Shown here piece by piece: positions 45,643 to 55,388 of a stretch of DNA of 64,000 nucleotides. Below the pieces are notes generated by a model. It was given only the letters and a program-made list of their open reading frames with translations, did no database searches and was not told where the DNA came from. Numbering within the stretch: position 1 is the stretch's first letter; each line of letters opens with the position of its first letter. The stretch is from the NCBI GenBank assembly GCA_905182795.1, contig CAJJCZ010000009.1:1-64000 (forward strand), read 5' to 3'. The stretch is from an uncultured bacterium (lineage in GTDB: Bacteria > Fidelibacterota > Marinisomatia > Marinisomatales > Marinisomataceae). The position numbers were made by a program, and so were the translations under genes.

Positions 45643-46470
45643 ATGGCAATAAGACAATTAAAACCAGTTACCCCAGCTTCAAGATTCACTTCTAAGCCAG
45701 ATTTTTCTGAAATTACTGTTAGTAAGCCTGAAAAATCATTGGTCAGAAAATTAAATAAGACTGGCGGTAGAAATAATAGAGGTCGTATTACTTCTCGTAG
45801 AAGAGGTGGTGGGCATAAACGTAGCTATAGATTAATAGATTTTAAAAGAAATAAATTTAATATTGATGGTAAAGTAGCAACTATTGAGTACGATCCAAAT
45901 AGAAGTGCATTTATTGCATTAATTCACTATGTAGATGGAGAAAAAAGATACATCGTACAACCAGACGGTTTAAAGGTTGGAGATGTGATAGTTTCTTCAG
46001 AAAAAGCAGAATTAAAAACTGGTAATGCTATGCAATTAAAAAATATTCCATCAGGTCAATTTGTACATAATATTGAATTATTCCCTGGTAAAGGGGCGCA
46101 AATGGCTAGAAGTGCAGGAACATATGTCCAAGTAATGGCTCATGACAATAACTATGTAACACTAAAAATGCCATCTGGAGAAGTTCGAATGGTTCTAGAT
46201 AAATGTTTAGCTACAATTGGTGTAGTTGGTAATAAGCAGCATGAATTAGTGCGTTCAGGTAAAGCAGGTCGATCAAGATGGCTTGGAAAACGTCCTAAAG
46301 TTAGAGGTGTAGCAATGAATCCTGTTGATCACCCTCATGGTGGTGGAGAAGGTAAGAGTTCAGGTGGAAGACATCCAGTGTCTCCTTGGGGTCAACCTAC
46401 TAAAGGTTTTAAGACTAGAAAGAAAAAGAAGAAGTCAAATGCTCTAATAGTAAAAAGGAGAAATGATTAA
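45643..46470 (+). CDS. rplB: 50S ribosomal protein L2
   Basis: L2 binds 23S rRNA near the peptidyl-transferase centre. The 275-residue protein has [22 protein letters not shown], the OB/SH3 core (KLKNIPSGQ-like [15 protein letters not shown]) and the C-terminal [24 protein letters not shown] with the essential His. It overlaps rpsS by 1 nt. Confidence 0.98.
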   Translation: MAIRQLKPVTPASRFTSKPDFSEITVSKPEKSLVRKLNKTGGRNNRGRITSRRRGGGHKRSYRLIDFKRNKFNIDGKVATIEYDPNRSAFIALIHYVDGEKRYIVQPDGLKVGDVIVSSEKAELKTGNAMQLKNIPSGQFVHNIELFPGKGAQMARSAGTYVQVMAHDNNYVTLKMPSGEVRMVLDKCLATIGVVGNKQHELVRSGKAGRSRWLGKRPKVRGVAMNPVDHPHGGGEGKSSGGRHPVSPWGQPTKGFKTRKKKKKSNALIVKRRND

Positions 46471-46739
46471 TGTCTAGATCTGTTAGAAAAGGGCCTCATA
46501 TTGATGTCAAATTATTAAAAAAAGTTGATAAAATGAACGGTTCAGCAAAGAAAGGTGCTATCAAAACATGGGCAAGAAATTCTGTAATTGTACCAGATTT
46601 TGTAGGACATACTTTTGCTGTACATAATGGCAATAAATTTATACCTGTTTTTATTACAGAGAATATGGTCGGTCATAAATTAGGAGAATTTTCTCCTACA
46701 AGAACATTTAGAATGCATTCAGGAGATAGGAAGAAATAA
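46470..46739 (+). CDS. rpsS: 30S ribosomal protein S19
   Basis: S19 is in the 30S head near the tRNA. The 89-residue protein starts [20 protein letters not shown] and has [24 protein letters not shown] and [15 protein letters not shown]. It shares one base with rplB and one with rplV. Confidence 0.98.
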   Translation: MSRSVRKGPHIDVKLLKKVDKMNGSAKKGAIKTWARNSVIVPDFVGHTFAVHNGNKFIPVFITENMVGHKLGEFSPTRTFRMHSGDRKK

Positions 46740-47071
46740 TGGATATTACTTCAAGATGTAACAGTGTAAAACATTCGCCAAAAAAGCTAAGAAAAGTAGC
46801 TAATTGTGTGCGTGGATTAAATGTAAATAAGGCATTATCTTCTTTAAGACATATGGATGAAAAGGGTGCGCAAATTATTGAAAATACATTATCTTCTGCT
46901 ATTGCTAATGCTGGAAATACAGAAAATTTTGATAAAGATATGAATGAAGTTATAATAAAGACTATCACTGTAGATGAAGGTCCATCACAAAAAAGATTTA
47001 GAGCGAGAGCTCAAGGTAGAGCAAATAAGATTATAAAGAGAACAAGTCACTTAAAAATAGTTATAGGATAA
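46739..47071 (+). CDS. rplV: 50S ribosomal protein L22
   Basis: L22 lines the exit tunnel with L4. The 110-residue protein has the N-terminal NSVKHSPKKLRKVANCVRGLNVNKAL, the helix IIENTLSSAIANAGN and the hairpin VDEGPSQKRFRARAQGRA. It is 3 nt before rpsC. Length is normal. Confidence 0.97.
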   Translation: MDITSRCNSVKHSPKKLRKVANCVRGLNVNKALSSLRHMDEKGAQIIENTLSSAIANAGNTENFDKDMNEVIIKTITVDEGPSQKRFRARAQGRANKIIKRTSHLKIVIG

Positions 47072-47074
47072 TTA

Positions 47075-47713
47075 ATGGGACAGAAAACACATCCAGTAGG
47101 TTTAAGATTACAGCTCACTAAGAATTGGAGCTCTAATTGGTTTCCAAAGAAAGGTGCTTATGCGACTGATCTTGCAGAAGACATTAAATTGAGAAAATAT
47201 TTAAAAAAGAGATTGCAAGACGCTTCAGTTGCAGGGGTTAATATTGAAAGAACTTCACAAGCAATTACTGTTACTATTCATACAGCTAGACCTGGTATTG
47301 TTATTGGTCGAGGTGGAGAAGAGGTTTCAAGACTTAAAAAAGAAGTTTCAAAGCTGTGTAATACGGATGATATTCATTTGAATATAAGTGAAGTAAAAAG
47401 ACCTGAATTAAATGCAGAGTTAGTAGGTCAAAATATTGCTAATCAATTAATAAAGAAAATGGCTTACAGAAGAGTTATGAATAAAACTATGCAATCTACC
47501 ATGAGAATGGGAGCAGAAGGCATTAGAGTTAATGTCGCTGGAAGATTGGGTGGAAGTGAAATTGCTAGATCTGAAAGATTTATGGATGGTAGAGTTCCAT
47601 TGCATACTCTTAGAGCAGATATTGACTATGCTCTAGTAGAGGCTCATACAACATATGGTATTATAGGAATTAAAGTTTGGATTTGTAATGGATTTTCAAA
47701 GGCTAAAAAATAA
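47075..47713 (+). CDS. rpsC: 30S ribosomal protein S3
   Basis: S3 is at the mRNA entry site. The 212-residue protein starts [23 protein letters not shown], has the KH domain with [16 protein letters not shown], and the C-domain [40 protein letters not shown]. It overlaps rplP by 1 nt. The C-terminal tail is short. Confidence 0.98.
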   Translation: MGQKTHPVGLRLQLTKNWSSNWFPKKGAYATDLAEDIKLRKYLKKRLQDASVAGVNIERTSQAITVTIHTARPGIVIGRGGEEVSRLKKEVSKLCNTDDIHLNISEVKRPELNAELVGQNIANQLIKKMAYRRVMNKTMQSTMRMGAEGIRVNVAGRLGGSEIARSERFMDGRVPLHTLRADIDYALVEAHTTYGIIGIKVWICNGFSKAKK

Positions 47714-48135
47714 TGTTAGAACCTAAAAAAATTAAATATAGAAAAGTCCACAGAGGTAATCGAAAAGGTATGGCAAAAGGTGGTACTGAAGTCAGTTTTG
47801 GTAGCTATGGATTAAAAGCAATGGAATCAGGCTGGGTTACAGCCAGACAAATTGAGGCTACTAGAATTTCAATATCTAGACGAGTAAGAAAGTTAGGTAG
47901 AATGTGGATTAGGATTTTTCCAGATAAGCCAATTACAGCAAAGCCAATGGAAACAAGAATGGGTAAAGGAAAAGGATCTCCAGAATATTGGGTAGCAAAT
48001 GTAAGACCTGGTAGGATTTTATTTGAAGTAGAGGGTATTCCTAAAGATGTAGCCCAAGAAGCATTTAGAATTGCTGGAAATAAATTAGCAATCAAAACAA
48101 AATTAGTTGCAAAAAGAGGATTACATGAAGATTAA
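47713..48135 (+). CDS. rplP: 50S ribosomal protein L16
   Basis: L16 organises the A-site region of 23S rRNA. The 140-residue protein has [52 protein letters not shown] and [13 protein letters not shown]. Its 3' end overlaps rpmC by 11 nt. Length and order are standard. Confidence 0.98.
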   Translation: MLEPKKIKYRKVHRGNRKGMAKGGTEVSFGSYGLKAMESGWVTARQIEATRISISRRVRKLGRMWIRIFPDKPITAKPMETRMGKGKGSPEYWVANVRPGRILFEVEGIPKDVAQEAFRIAGNKLAIKTKLVAKRGLHED

Positions 48136-48334
48136 TGACTTAAGAAAATTGTCTGATAAAGATTTATTGTCACGTTTAACTGATAATAGAGAAAGCTTAC
48201 AAAAATGTCGCTTTCAAAAATCAATTCAACAATTAGAGGATTATAAAGTATTGTCTGACCTAAGAAAAGAGAATGCTAGAATTAATACTATATTAAAAGA
48301 AAAAACCTTAGATAAGGGAAATATTGATGGATAG
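48125..48334 (+). CDS. rpmC: 50S ribosomal protein L29
   Basis: L29 is near the tunnel exit. The ORF track starts at a TTG (48107); ATG 48125 with AGAGGA just upstream matches the family start [18 protein letters not shown], giving 69 residues. The second helix [18 protein letters not shown] is also typical. It overlaps rplP by 11 nt and rpsQ by 8 nt. Confidence 0.95.
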   Translation: MKINDLRKLSDKDLLSRLTDNRESLQKCRFQKSIQQLEDYKVLSDLRKENARINTILKEKTLDKGNIDG

Positions 48335-48581
48335 AAATACGCAAAAATTAGTGGGCACAGTTGTTTCTGATGCTATGGATAAAACTGTAGTAGTTAGTGT
48401 AGATAGGCTTGTGAAGCATAAGCTTTATAAAAAATATATGAAAAGATCAAAGAAATATTATGCTCATGATGAAAATAATACCTTTAAAAAAGGTGATATA
48501 GTAGAGCTTTTAGCGAATAAGCCTTTAAGTAAATTAAAAAGATGGCGTACATCTAAATTAGTTAAGAACGGAAATAAATAG
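48327..48581 (+). CDS. rpsQ: 30S ribosomal protein S17
   Basis: S17 is a primary 16S rRNA binder. The 84-residue protein (ATG 48327, one codon after the TTG used in the ORF track) has [38 protein letters not shown] and the C-terminal [21 protein letters not shown]. It overlaps rpmC by 8 nt and rplN by 1 nt. Confidence 0.97.
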   Translation: MDRNTQKLVGTVVSDAMDKTVVVSVDRLVKHKLYKKYMKRSKKYYAHDENNTFKKGDIVELLANKPLSKLKRWRTSKLVKNGNK

Positions 48582-48949
48582 TGGTACAAGCAGAAACAAG
48601 ATTAAAAGTAGCTGATAACTCTGGAGCAAAAATAGTACAATGCTTTAAAGTTTTGGGTGGATCAAAAAAGAGATATGCTAGTATCGGTGATGTTATTGTA
48701 GTAGCTGTTAAATCTTCTACTCCTGGTGGCATGGTTAAAAAAGGAGAGGTTGCTCGAGCTGTAGTAGTTAGAGTAAAGAAAGAAGTAAGAAGAAAAGATG
48801 GGTCTTATATTAGATTCGATGATAATGCCGCAGTTATTTTAAATGCTCAAAATGAACCAAAAGGCACTAGAATATTTGGTCCAGTAGCAAGAGAATTAAG
48901 AGAAGGTGGTTATATGAAAATTATTTCAATGGCACCGGAGGTTTTATAA
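48581..48949 (+). CDS. rplN: 50S ribosomal protein L14
   Basis: L14 forms an intersubunit bridge and binds RsfS. The 122-residue protein begins at GTG 48581, overlapping the rpsQ stop by 1 nt, and reads [27 protein letters not shown], with [32 protein letters not shown] and [12 protein letters not shown]. It is the first spc-cluster gene. Confidence 0.98.
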   Translation: MVQAETRLKVADNSGAKIVQCFKVLGGSKKRYASIGDVIVVAVKSSTPGGMVKKGEVARAVVVRVKKEVRRKDGSYIRFDDNAAVILNAQNEPKGTRIFGPVARELREGGYMKIISMAPEVL

Positions 48950-49254
48950 TGAAAATTAAGAAAAATATGATGGTAAAAGTAGTAGCTGGAAACTTTAAAG
49001 GACTTTCAGGTAAAGTGCTTAAGGTTATACCTGAAAATCAAAGAGCTTATGTTGAGGGAGTTGCTTTAACAAAAAGAACTCTAAAGCCTTCTCAGGAAAA
49101 TCCAAAAGGCGGATTTACAGAAAGAGAAAGATCTTTGCATGTTTCAAATTTAATGGCTTTAGAGAGCGATAAAGCTTCTAGAATTGGATTTAAAGTATTG
49201 GAAGATAAATCAAAAGTAAGAGTTTCAAAAAGATCTGGTAAGGAATTAGGTTAA
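48949..49254 (+). CDS. rplX: 50S ribosomal protein L24
   Basis: L24 is an assembly initiator with a KOW motif ([29 protein letters not shown]). The 101-residue protein has the usual LHVSNLMAL and the C-terminal [21 protein letters not shown]. It shares one base with rplN. Confidence 0.97.
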   Translation: MKIKKNMMVKVVAGNFKGLSGKVLKVIPENQRAYVEGVALTKRTLKPSQENPKGGFTERERSLHVSNLMALESDKASRIGFKVLEDKSKVRVSKRSGKELG

Positions 49255-49259
49255 AATCC

Positions 49260-49847
49260 ATGGCAACAAATTATAAGAAAAAATATTTAGATGAAGTTAG
49301 ACCTCATTTGATGAAGGCTTTTAATTTAAGTACTGTTATGCAAGTACCTAAAATTGAAAAAATTACATTAAATATTGGTTTAGGTAATGCAAAAGAGAAT
49401 AAGAAAGCTCTACAATCAGCTCTCGATGAACTAATGTTGATTACTGGTCAAAAACCAGTTATTACAAAAGCAAAAAAAGATGTTTCTAATTTTAAAATTA
49501 GAAAAGGCTTTCCTGTTGGATGTAAGGTCACTTTACGTAGAGAGCATATGTATGAATTTTTAGAAAGATTATGTGCAGTTGCTCTTCCGAGAACAAGAGA
49601 TTTCAGAGGATTGTCTAATAAGTCATTTGATGGGCAAGGTAACTACAGTTTTGGAATTAAAGAGCAAATTGTATTTGCAGAAATTGACTATGATAAGGTT
49701 GATTCTATTACAGGAATGGATGTTATCATTACTACATCAGCTGATAATGATGAAATATCTTATGAGTTGTTACGATCTATGGGAATGCCAATTAGAGAGA
49801 AAAAAGTATTAACAGATAATAACTTAGACAAGGAAGATAATGGCTAA
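49260..49847 (+). CDS. rplE: 50S ribosomal protein L5
   Basis: L5 binds 5S rRNA and contacts P-site tRNA. The 195-residue protein has [52 protein letters not shown], and [27 protein letters not shown]. It is slightly longer than usual through the C-terminal tail. It overlaps rpsN by 8 nt. Confidence 0.98.
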   Translation: MATNYKKKYLDEVRPHLMKAFNLSTVMQVPKIEKITLNIGLGNAKENKKALQSALDELMLITGQKPVITKAKKDVSNFKIRKGFPVGCKVTLRREHMYEFLERLCAVALPRTRDFRGLSNKSFDGQGNYSFGIKEQIVFAEIDYDKVDSITGMDVIITTSADNDEISYELLRSMGMPIREKKVLTDNNLDKEDNG

Positions 49848-50145
49848 AAAATCTAAAGTTGTAAGAGAAAATCACTTAATGAAAAAAGTTAAAAAATATG
49901 ATGCTCTAAGAACAGAGTTAAGAGGTTTAATTAAAAATATTAATACTCCAGAAGATGAAAAAATGAAAGCTATAGAGAGGCTTCAAAAGCTTCCTAGAAG
50001 TTCAAGTCGTACTCGTTTAACCAATAGATGTGCGGTATCTGGAAGACCAACAGGTTATATGAGAAAATTTGGTTTATCAAGAATAACTTTTAGAGAATTA
50101 GCGTTAAAAGGTGAACTGCCTGGCGTAACTAAGGCCAGTTGGTAA
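49840..50145 (+). CDS. rpsN: 30S ribosomal protein S14, zinc-free long form
   Basis: S14 is in the 30S head. The 101-residue protein is the long type without CxxC zinc motifs; it has only one Cys, in [40 protein letters not shown]. This parallels the zinc-free L33 and L36 in the same window. It overlaps rplE by 8 nt and precedes rpsH by 12 nt with a good ribosome binding site (AAGGAG). Confidence 0.97.
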   Translation: MAKKSKVVRENHLMKKVKKYDALRTELRGLIKNINTPEDEKMKAIERLQKLPRSSSRTRLTNRCAVSGRPTGYMRKFGLSRITFRELALKGELPGVTKASW

Positions 50146-50157
50146 GGAGAATATTTT

Positions 50158-50556
50158 ATGTCAATGACAGATCCAATAGCAGATTTTTGTACAAGAATAA
50201 GAAACGGTTATTCATCTCAAAAGAGATGGGTAGACGTACCTTCTTCACTTCTGAAAAAAAGAATAGCAGTTGTATTGAAGGAAGAAGGGTATATCGATAA
50301 TGTTGTTTTTGTAAGCAAGGAAGATAAGAAAGAAGATATTAGAGTATTTTTGAGATATCACAACGAATCTCCAGCAATTACAACAATTGAAAAAATTAGT
50401 AAACCTGGAAAAAGAGTTTATGTAGCATCGGATGAAATTCCTAGAGTATTGAATGGATTAGGAATTAGTGTAATCTCATCTTCAAAAGGTGTGATTAGTA
50501 ATAAAGTAGCAAGAGAATTAAAAGTTGGAGGAGAGTTGCTTTGCAACGTTTGGTAA
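50158..50556 (+). CDS. rpsH: 30S ribosomal protein S8
   Basis: S8 binds helix 21 of 16S rRNA and represses the spc operon in E. coli. The 132-residue protein begins MSMTDPIADFCTRIRNGY and has SKPGKRVYVASDEIPRVLNGLGISVISSSKGVI. AAGGAG lies upstream of the ATG, an exception among these overlapping genes. rplF begins after 1 nt. Confidence 0.98.
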   Translation: MSMTDPIADFCTRIRNGYSSQKRWVDVPSSLLKKRIAVVLKEEGYIDNVVFVSKEDKKEDIRVFLRYHNESPAITTIEKISKPGKRVYVASDEIPRVLNGLGISVISSSKGVISNKVARELKVGGELLCNVW

Positions 50557-50557
50557 T

Positions 50558-51109
50558 ATGTCAAGAATAGGAAATAACGTAATTAGAATACCAGAAGGTG
50601 TAAAAATAGAAAATAATACTCAGCACCTATCAGTGACAGGGCCTAAGGGTCAATTGTCAGTTGATATTTGCGAAGAAGTAACAATAAAAATTGAAGATAA
50701 TGGCGTCTCTGTATCAAGAAAAGCAGAAGACAAAGTTTCAAGATCTATGCATGGTACAACCAGACAATTGATTTCTAATGCTGTTGAAGGAGTTACTAAT
50801 GGATTCTCTAAGCATTTAGAAATTATAGGAGTTGGTTATAATGCTAAATCTCAAAATAATAGAGTGATTTTACAATTAGGTTTTTCTCATGATATTATTT
50901 TTGATTTACCTGAAGGTATTGAAGCAATTTCTGAAGGTAAGAAAAATGAAAAATTGGAGATTAAAGGTATAAGTAAACAAGTTGTAGGTCAAGTAGCTGC
51001 AAAAATAAGATCTCTAAGAAAGCCTGAGCCTTACAAAGGAAAAGGAATTAGATATAAAGATGAATATGTTCGTTCAAAACAAGGTAAAACTGTTGGAGGG
51101 GGCGACTAA
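50558..51109 (+). CDS. rplF: 50S ribosomal protein L6
   Basis: L6 lies at the factor-binding site. The ORF track start (50525) is inside rpsH; ATG 50558 gives MSRIGNNVIRIPEGVKI, the family start, and 183 residues. The C-terminal signature PEPYKGKGIRYKDEYVRSKQGK is complete. It ends directly at the rplR ATG. Confidence 0.97.
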   Translation: MSRIGNNVIRIPEGVKIENNTQHLSVTGPKGQLSVDICEEVTIKIEDNGVSVSRKAEDKVSRSMHGTTRQLISNAVEGVTNGFSKHLEIIGVGYNAKSQNNRVILQLGFSHDIIFDLPEGIEAISEGKKNEKLEIKGISKQVVGQVAAKIRSLRKPEPYKGKGIRYKDEYVRSKQGKTVGGGD

Positions 51110-51469
51110 ATGAGAAAGTTAAAATTAAAAAAAGAACAATACTTAAGAAGAAGAAAAAGATCAAAAAAACCTTTTCCAGTAAAAGGCGATTATAGGTTGT
51201 GTGTTTATAAGAGCGCTAGACATATAGAAGCACAAATTATTGATGATTTTAATCAGACTACTTTAGTAGCTGCTTCTTCAAAAGAAAAGGCTTATGCAAA
51301 AGAGAAGGTTAATAAAACTGAATTAGCATCACTTATTGGAAAGTCTTTATCTGAGAGAGCAAAAGTTAAAAAAGTTAAAAAAGTATACTTTGATAGAAAC
51401 GGTTTTAGATATCACGGAAGAGTGAAATCTTTTGCCGAAGCTTCTAGAAAAGGTGGACTAGAATTTTAA
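51110..51469 (+). CDS. rplR: 50S ribosomal protein L18
   Basis: L18 binds 5S rRNA. The 119-residue protein has an N-terminal basic tail (RRRKRSKKPFPVKGDYRLCVYKSARHIEAQIIDD) and the C-terminal YFDRNGFRYHGRVKSFAEASRKGGLEF. It abuts rplF with no spacer and precedes rpsE by 13 nt with a GGAG site. Confidence 0.97.
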   Translation: MRKLKLKKEQYLRRRKRSKKPFPVKGDYRLCVYKSARHIEAQIIDDFNQTTLVAASSKEKAYAKEKVNKTELASLIGKSLSERAKVKKVKKVYFDRNGFRYHGRVKSFAEASRKGGLEF

Positions 51470-51482
51470 AATTGGAGAATAA

Positions 51483-51989
51483 ATGAGTATGATTAACTAT
51501 TCAGAACTGGATTTAAAAGAAGAATCCGTTATAAGAATTAACAGAGTTGCAAAAGTTAATTCTCGCGGAAAAAGATTCAGCTTTTCAACTTTGGTTGTTA
51601 TCGGAGACGGTAAAAACCATGTTGGTATTGGATCAGGAAAAGCTAATGAAGTGGTTGTATCAATCACTAAAGCTAAAGATGATGCAAAGCAAAATCTAGT
51701 TAAGGTTCCTGTGTACAATTATACTATTCCCCATGAGATTATAGGTAAACATGGTGCAAGTAGAGTATTGTTAAAGCCAGCCCCATTCGGAACAGGTATT
51801 ATAGCCGGCGCCGGAGTAAGATTGATTATGGAACAGGTTGGTATCAATAACATTTATTCAAAAGTTCTAGGATCACATAACCCTATGAATGTTGCTAAAG
51901 CTGTAATGAATGCTTTAACAAGTTTGCAGGATGTTAGAGTTGTTGCTAAGAAAAGAGGCAAAACACCACAAACATTATTCGAGATTTAA
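51483..51989 (+). CDS. rpsE: 30S ribosomal protein S5
   Basis: S5 is at the mRNA entry and accuracy centre. The 168-residue protein has RINRVAKVNSRGKRFSFSTLVVIGDG with the spectinomycin-loop position, VGIGSGKANEV, and LLKPAPFGTGIIAGAGVRLIMEQVGI. Length and order are standard. Confidence 0.98.
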   Translation: MSMINYSELDLKEESVIRINRVAKVNSRGKRFSFSTLVVIGDGKNHVGIGSGKANEVVVSITKAKDDAKQNLVKVPVYNYTIPHEIIGKHGASRVLLKPAPFGTGIIAGAGVRLIMEQVGINNIYSKVLGSHNPMNVAKAVMNALTSLQDVRVVAKKRGKTPQTLFEI

Positions 51990-51992
51990 AAA

Positions 51993-52181
51993 ATGGCTAA
52001 AAAACAAATTAAAATTACACAAATCAAAAGTAGAATTGGTTACTCAAAAAAAGCTAAAGCTACTCTTGATGCATTAGGTCTTAGAAGAATGAATAAAACA
52101 GTTGTTCTAGATCTAAATGATGCAATAAATGGAATGGTAAAAAAGATAGATTATCTAGTTAAGGTTGAGGAAGTAAAATAA
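51993..52181 (+). CDS. rpmD: 50S ribosomal protein L30
   Basis: A 62-residue L30 with KITQIKSRIGYSKKAKATLDALGLRRMNKTV and the C-terminal strand IDYLVKVEEV. It starts 3 nt after rpsE and shares one base with rplO. L30 is dispensable in some bacteria, so its retention is of some note in a compact genome. Confidence 0.96.
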   Translation: MAKKQIKITQIKSRIGYSKKAKATLDALGLRRMNKTVVLDLNDAINGMVKKIDYLVKVEEVK

Positions 52182-52612
52182 TGAAATTAGTAAAACCTAT
52201 TAAAGCTACAAAAAACTCTAAGAGAGTTGGTAGAGGACCCGGTTCTGGTTTAGGAAAAACTGCCGGAAGAGGTCATAATGGAGCAGGATCAAGAAGTGGT
52301 TTTAAGCACAGATATTGGTTTGAAGGAGGTCAAGTACCTCTTCATAGAAGAGTTCCAACTAGAGGATTTAATAATTCTAATTTTGCAAAGTCATATGAAA
52401 TTGTAAACCTTTCTCAAATTGCTAAAATTAAATCAAAGAAGATTGATTCCGAGGTTTTATTAGCAAAAGGATTAATCTCTTCAAATTTTGTTGCTGTAAA
52501 AATTCTTGGTAATGGAGATATTGATAAAGCTTACAATGTTACTGCATCAGCATTTAGTGCATCTGCAGTTAAGAAAATTGAAGAAGCAGGTGGAAAGGTT
52601 ACCGTTCAGTGA
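52181..52612 (+). CDS. rplO: 50S ribosomal protein L15
   Basis: L15 is a late-assembly protein. The 143-residue protein has the Gly-rich N-terminal tail (RVGRGPGSGLGKTAGRGHNGAGSRSGF), FEGGQVPLHRRVPTRGF and the C-terminal NVTASAFSASAVKKIEEAGGKV. It overlaps secY by 4 nt. Confidence 0.97.
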   Translation: MKLVKPIKATKNSKRVGRGPGSGLGKTAGRGHNGAGSRSGFKHRYWFEGGQVPLHRRVPTRGFNNSNFAKSYEIVNLSQIAKIKSKKIDSEVLLAKGLISSNFVAVKILGNGDIDKAYNVTASAFSASAVKKIEEAGGKVTVQ

Positions 52613-53913
52613 TTGAGAAATTGAGAAATATTTTTGCTATTCCTGAACTTAGAAGTAAAATATTCTTTACTCTAGGAATCTTAATGGTTGTTAGACTCGG
52701 CGCTCAAGTACCTATTCCCGGTATTGACCCTGAAGCTCTTCGTCAAACAATGGAATCTTTAAATGATACTTTCTTTGGGTTATTCAATATGTTTACTGGA
52801 GGAGCATTTGGTCAAGCAGCTGTATTTGGATTAGGAATTATGCCATATATTTCAGTCTCAATTGTTGTGCAGATACTTCAAACTACTCTTCCGTATTTTC
52901 AACGACTAGCACAAGAAGGTGAAAGTGGAAGAGCTAAGATTAACCAAATGATTAGATATGGTACAGTAATTCTAGCTTTTGTTCAATCTATTGGTATTGC
53001 TTTTTTATTAGAAAGTTATGGTATTGTTTTAGACCCAGGATTTGCTTTTAGATTTACTGCGGTAGTTTCTATAACAACGGGTACAATGTTACTACTTTGG
53101 CTTGGTGAAAAAATTACAGAACATGGTATAGGTAATGGTATATCACTTGTTATTATGGTTGGAATTTTAGCAGCATTTCCAAATGTTGTTTTATCTGAGA
53201 TCTCATACTTTCAACAAGGCGTAAGAGGGATTCTTTCAGAGCTTTCTCTTGCAATTCTATTCTTCTTCTTAGTTATGTTGATTATACTTATACAGCAAGG
53301 TTTGAGAAAAGTACCTGTACAGTATGCTAGAAGAATTGTTGGAAGAAAAGTTTATGGAGGACAATCTACTTACCTTCCTTTAAAAATTAATACAGCAGGA
53401 GTTATACCTATTATATTTGCACAATCCATATTACTGATTCCTGGTACTATTGCAACATTTATGGGTCAGGATGCGACTCAATCTAATTTTATGTCTTGGT
53501 TCGCAATGGATCACTGGTTTTCAAATGTATGTTTTGCATTATTGATTGTATTCTTTACTTATTTCTATACTGCATTACAGTTTGATCCGAATCAGGTAGC
53601 TTCTACTTTGAAGCAACAGGGAGGATTTGTTCCTGGAGTGAAGCCAGGAAAAAAGACAGCACAATTTATAGAAAATATTCTTACTAGAGTGACACTTCCA
53701 GGTGCATGCTTCCTTGGATTTATTGCTTTGATGCCATACTTTTTACAACAATTAGTTGGCTTAGATTATAGTTATGCTTCATTTTTTGGAGGAACTAGCT
53801 TATTAATCATTGTTGGTGTTGGATTAGATACTCTAAGTCAGGTAGAAACACACTTATTATCTAGGCATTACGATGGTTTCCTTTCAAAAGGTAAAGTTAG
53901 AGGAAGAAGATAG
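52609..53913 (+). CDS. secY: preprotein translocase subunit SecY
   Basis: SecY is the protein-conducting channel. The 434-residue protein starts at GTG 52609, four bases inside rplO, and has ten TM helices. Signatures include LGAQVPIPGIDPEALRQ, the plug-region segment FGQAAVFGLGIMPYISVSI, and QQGGFVPGVKPGKKT on the C-terminal half. adk, normally next, is absent; map follows with a 1-nt overlap. Confidence 0.98.
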   Translation: MIEKLRNIFAIPELRSKIFFTLGILMVVRLGAQVPIPGIDPEALRQTMESLNDTFFGLFNMFTGGAFGQAAVFGLGIMPYISVSIVVQILQTTLPYFQRLAQEGESGRAKINQMIRYGTVILAFVQSIGIAFLLESYGIVLDPGFAFRFTAVVSITTGTMLLLWLGEKITEHGIGNGISLVIMVGILAAFPNVVLSEISYFQQGVRGILSELSLAILFFFLVMLIILIQQGLRKVPVQYARRIVGRKVYGGQSTYLPLKINTAGVIPIIFAQSILLIPGTIATFMGQDATQSNFMSWFAMDHWFSNVCFALLIVFFTYFYTALQFDPNQVASTLKQQGGFVPGVKPGKKTAQFIENILTRVTLPGACFLGFIALMPYFLQQLVGLDYSYASFFGGTSLLIIVGVGLDTLSQVETHLLSRHYDGFLSKGKVRGRR

Positions 53914-54662
53914 TGGTTGACTTAAATAACACTAATCAAGTTTCTCAAATGACTGAGAGTTGTCAGATTTTATCTGATACGCTCAATATGATTGAAAATC
54001 ATGTTAAGCCAGGTCAATCCGTTATGGAATTAGATAAACTAGCTGAAGAATATATTTTATCTAGAGATGCTAAGCCTGCATTTAAAGGGTATAATAACTT
54101 TCCTTCAACGTTAACGGTGTCAATTGATGATGAAGTAGTTCATGGCATACCAAAAGATATTGTCTTGGAAGAAGGTCAGATTGTTGGTATAGACTGCGGA
54201 GTGTTGAAGAATAATTATTATAGCGACTCAGCAAGAACATTAGCTGTTGGAAAAATTTCAAAAGAAAAACAATTATTATTAAATATTACAAAAGAAGCAC
54301 TAGAAATAGGAATCAGCAAAGCGGTAGTAGGAAATCGCATATTTGATATTAGCGATGCAATACAAAAGCATGTTGAGTCAAAAGGCTATTCAGTAGTGAG
54401 AGAGTTAGTAGGGCATGGGATTGGTACACAGTTACATCTTGAACCGCAAGTTCCTAATTTTTCTAACCCTAGAAGCGCTGATCATGATATCGAATTAAAA
54501 GAAGGCATGTGTTTAGCAATTGAACCGATGGTAAACCTAGGATCAAGATATATAAAAACTGACTCAGATGGATGGACAATTAGGACGCAAGATGGGCAAC
54601 CAAGTGCACACTTTGAACATTCAATTCTTATTACTAAGTTGCAACCCAGAATTTTAACATAA
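53913..54662 (+). CDS. map: methionine aminopeptidase, type I
   Basis: Map removes the initiator Met. The 249-residue protein starts at GTG 53913. Metal ligands are visible: Asp in [15 protein letters not shown] (two), His in [15 protein letters not shown], Glu in AIEPMV and Glu in FEHSI. The N-terminal zinc-finger extension of some type I enzymes is lacking. It overlaps secY and infA by 1 nt each. Confidence 0.96.
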   Translation: MVDLNNTNQVSQMTESCQILSDTLNMIENHVKPGQSVMELDKLAEEYILSRDAKPAFKGYNNFPSTLTVSIDDEVVHGIPKDIVLEEGQIVGIDCGVLKNNYYSDSARTLAVGKISKEKQLLLNITKEALEIGISKAVVGNRIFDISDAIQKHVESKGYSVVRELVGHGIGTQLHLEPQVPNFSNPRSADHDIELKEGMCLAIEPMVNLGSRYIKTDSDGWTIRTQDGQPSAHFEHSILITKLQPRILT

Positions 54663-54886
54663 TGGCAAAACAAGAATCAATAGAAGTAGAGGGAGTAATT
54701 AAAGAGGCTTTACCCGGGGCTAGGTTTAGAGTGATTATTAACTTAGGCGGTAAAGATCATGAAGTACTTGCTCATGTAAGCGGAAAAATGCGTATGCATT
54801 TTATTAAAATGCTACCTGGAGATAAGGTTGATTTACAATTATCTCCCTATGATTTAAACAGAGGAAGAATTACTTTTAGGCAATAA
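54662..54886 (+). CDS. infA: translation initiation factor IF-1
   Basis: IF-1 occupies the A site during initiation. The 74-residue protein has an S1-type OB fold: [58 protein letters not shown]. It lies between map and rpmJ as in many bacteria. Confidence 0.97.
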   Translation: MAKQESIEVEGVIKEALPGARFRVIINLGGKDHEVLAHVSGKMRMHFIKMLPGDKVDLQLSPYDLNRGRITFRQ

Positions 54887-54888
54887 TT

Positions 54889-55005
54889 ATGAAAGTTAGA
54901 GCATCAGTAAAGAAAAGAACACGTGATTGCGTTATTGTACGTCGAAAAGGACGTGTTTACGTTATCAATAAAAAGAACCCTAGATTTAAGCAGAGGCAAG
55001 GATAA
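54889..55005 (+). CDS. rpmJ: 50S ribosomal protein L36, lacking zinc ligands
   Basis: This 38-residue protein is below the ORF-track cut-off. It starts [14 protein letters not shown] and ends PRFKQRQG, unmistakably L36. Of the four zinc ligands of the standard form (C11, C14, C27, H33) only C14 remains; the others are Thr, Asn and Phe, so it is the zinc-independent variant. Its stop TAA overlaps the rpsM ATG by one base. Confidence 0.96.
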   Translation: MKVRASVKKRTRDCVIVRRKGRVYVINKKNPRFKQRQG

Positions 55006-55385
55006 TGGCTAGAATAGCAGGTGTAGATATACCAAAAGATAAGAAAGTTTTATATTCATTGCGTTATGTCCATGGTATTGGACTTAATACTGCAATGAAA
55101 GTATGTGAATTAGCAAAAGTAGATCCAAATATAAGAGTTACGGATTTAAGCTCTAAGGATGAAGATACAATTAGAAAAGTCATTGTAGATTTAAAATTAT
55201 TGATTGAAGGTGAATTAAGAAGTGAAAATTTAAGAAATGTTAAAAGGTTACAGGATATTGGTAGCTATAGAGGGGTAAGACACAGAAAATCTCTTCCAGT
55301 AAGAGGTCAAAGAACAAAGACTAACTCTAGAACAAAAAGAAGTGGAAGAAAACAAACAATGTCACTTGGTAAGAAGGCAGCATAA
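55005..55385 (+). CDS. rpsM: 30S ribosomal protein S13
   Basis: S13 bridges to the 50S and contacts P-site tRNA. The 126-residue protein starts [27 protein letters not shown] and ends in the basic tail (RGVRHRKSLPVRGQRTKTNSRTKR). It opens the alpha cluster. It shares a base with rpmJ. Confidence 0.98.
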   Translation: MARIAGVDIPKDKKVLYSLRYVHGIGLNTAMKVCELAKVDPNIRVTDLSSKDEDTIRKVIVDLKLLIEGELRSENLRNVKRLQDIGSYRGVRHRKSLPVRGQRTKTNSRTKRSGRKQTMSLGKKAA

Positions 55386-55388
55386 TAT

